DNA from: Deltaproteobacteria bacterium
GTDB taxonomy: Bacteria; Desulfobacterota; DSM-4660; Desulfatiglandales; Desulfatiglandaceae
NCBI GenBank assembly: GCA_029932035.1
Contig: JAOZQV010000049.1
Location: forward strand, 1-14,191
DNA: 14,191 bases
Reading direction: 5' to 3'
Part shown: positions 14,024-14,191 of the stretch, piece by piece
Numbering within the stretch: position 1 is the first letter of the stretch
Layout of the letters: each line of letters begins with the position of its first letter
The notes under the pieces: generated by a model
What the model was told of the DNA's origin: nothing
The model's input: only the letters and a program-made list of their open reading frames with translations
Database searches by the model: none
Translations under genes and position numbers: made by a program

Positions 14024-14191
14024 ATGGATCACACTTACATTATTCAATCCAGAGACCTAACACGCTATGCTGACACTCGTGATAGCCAGGGAGTGATTCC
14101 TGAGCTTGTTTACCACCTTGTCCGACAATCTGTTCCCCATGCTACGGCCTGCCGCATACCTTACCGTGATGCGGTGAATCAACCGGGCTTA
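14024..14191 (+). CDS. N-terminus of unknown protein, candidate first integron cassette gene (3' partial)
   Basis: A + strand frame opens with ATG at 14024 and stays open for all 56 codons to the window end. An in-frame TGA at 14006-14008 bounds it on the left. The peptide begins MDHTYIIQSRDLTRYADTRD and continues with SQGVIPELVYHLVRQSVP and PYRDAVNQPGL. I recall a similar pattern ('AD-x-R-x-(S/A)Q-x-x-x-P-x-L-(V/I)-x-x-L(I/V)' then '(F/P)-x-x-D-x-V-x-x-PG') at the N-terminus of large uncharacterised proteins near defence genes, but could not check it. The ribosome site is weak (TGGAG at 14009-14013). It lies downstream of the putative attI core and diverges from intI, as a first cassette gene would. 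Confidence 0.55.
   Translation, partial: MDHTYIIQSRDLTRYADTRDSQGVIPELVYHLVRQSVPHATACRIPYRDAVNQPGL

Noticed and set aside
14055..14061. ACCTAAC as the left core (R'') of an attC site
   Set aside because: It fits RYYYAAC but lies inside the + strand reading frame, and no matching GTTRRRY partner follows within the window.
1..14191. CRISPR array, tRNA or rRNA genes
   Set aside because: No regularly spaced repeats with unique spacers and no tRNA- or rRNA-like sequences were recognised on either strand by eye.

Overview
This window holds an ordinary set of chromosomal genes on the + strand (about 1-6998), meeting tail to tail a five-gene minus-strand block of accessory character (about 13694 down to 6995). 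At the right edge there is an integron-like leader and the start of another + strand gene. I see no rRNA, tRNA or CRISPR array. The gene mix (a crotonase, a radical SAM enzyme, an Hsp20/Lon-type protease pair, a chromosomal-type integron integrase and ATAATC-type intergenic repeats) suggests an anaerobic, Desulfobacterota-like (deltaproteobacterial) organism. This is an inference from gene content and style, not a phylogenetic result.

Left part. A divergent phosphoglycerate-kinase-family gene (5' end cut off by the window) overlaps by 4 bases a PurN-like formyltransferase-fold gene. A 196-base intergenic region follows, carrying a long imperfect inverted repeat made of ATAATC/GATTAT hexamers and a possible heat-shock promoter. 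Next comes a probable operon: Hsp20 chaperone, LonC/YcbZ-type Lon-domain protease, a cysteine-rich putative metal-binding protein, a SAM-dependent methyltransferase-like protein and a crotonase-fold protein. The first two share an almost identical ribosome-binding context. The protease, Cys-rich and methyltransferase genes are joined by ATGA overlaps.

Right part, reading on the minus strand from 13694 downwards: (1) an integron integrase (IntI) with its diagnostic extra domain and complete catalytic set; (2) an SF2 DEAH helicase starting at TTG; (3) a DUF4338/DruA-family protein starting 4 bases after the helicase stop; (4) an ASCH-domain protein; (5) a 711-residue protein that looks like a degenerate RecF/ABC-type ATPase domain fused to a radical SAM domain of the 'PNLALMK' type. 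Genes 4 and 5 are 8 bases apart. The last stop codon overlaps the crotonase stop codon, so the two gene sets meet with no spacer.

Upstream of intI (13695-14023) lie candidate intI promoters, a TTACAGT direct repeat, a GTTAGGC integron core motif and an attC-like imperfect hairpin. A + strand reading frame starts at 14024 and runs off the window, as expected for a first integron cassette.

The best candidate for something undescribed is the minus-strand block: an integron integrase leading a helicase plus DruA-family pair that is not a standard Druantia locus, followed by an ASCH plus pseudo-ATPase/radical SAM module. A defence or nucleic-acid-modification role is an inference from family associations and has not been shown here.
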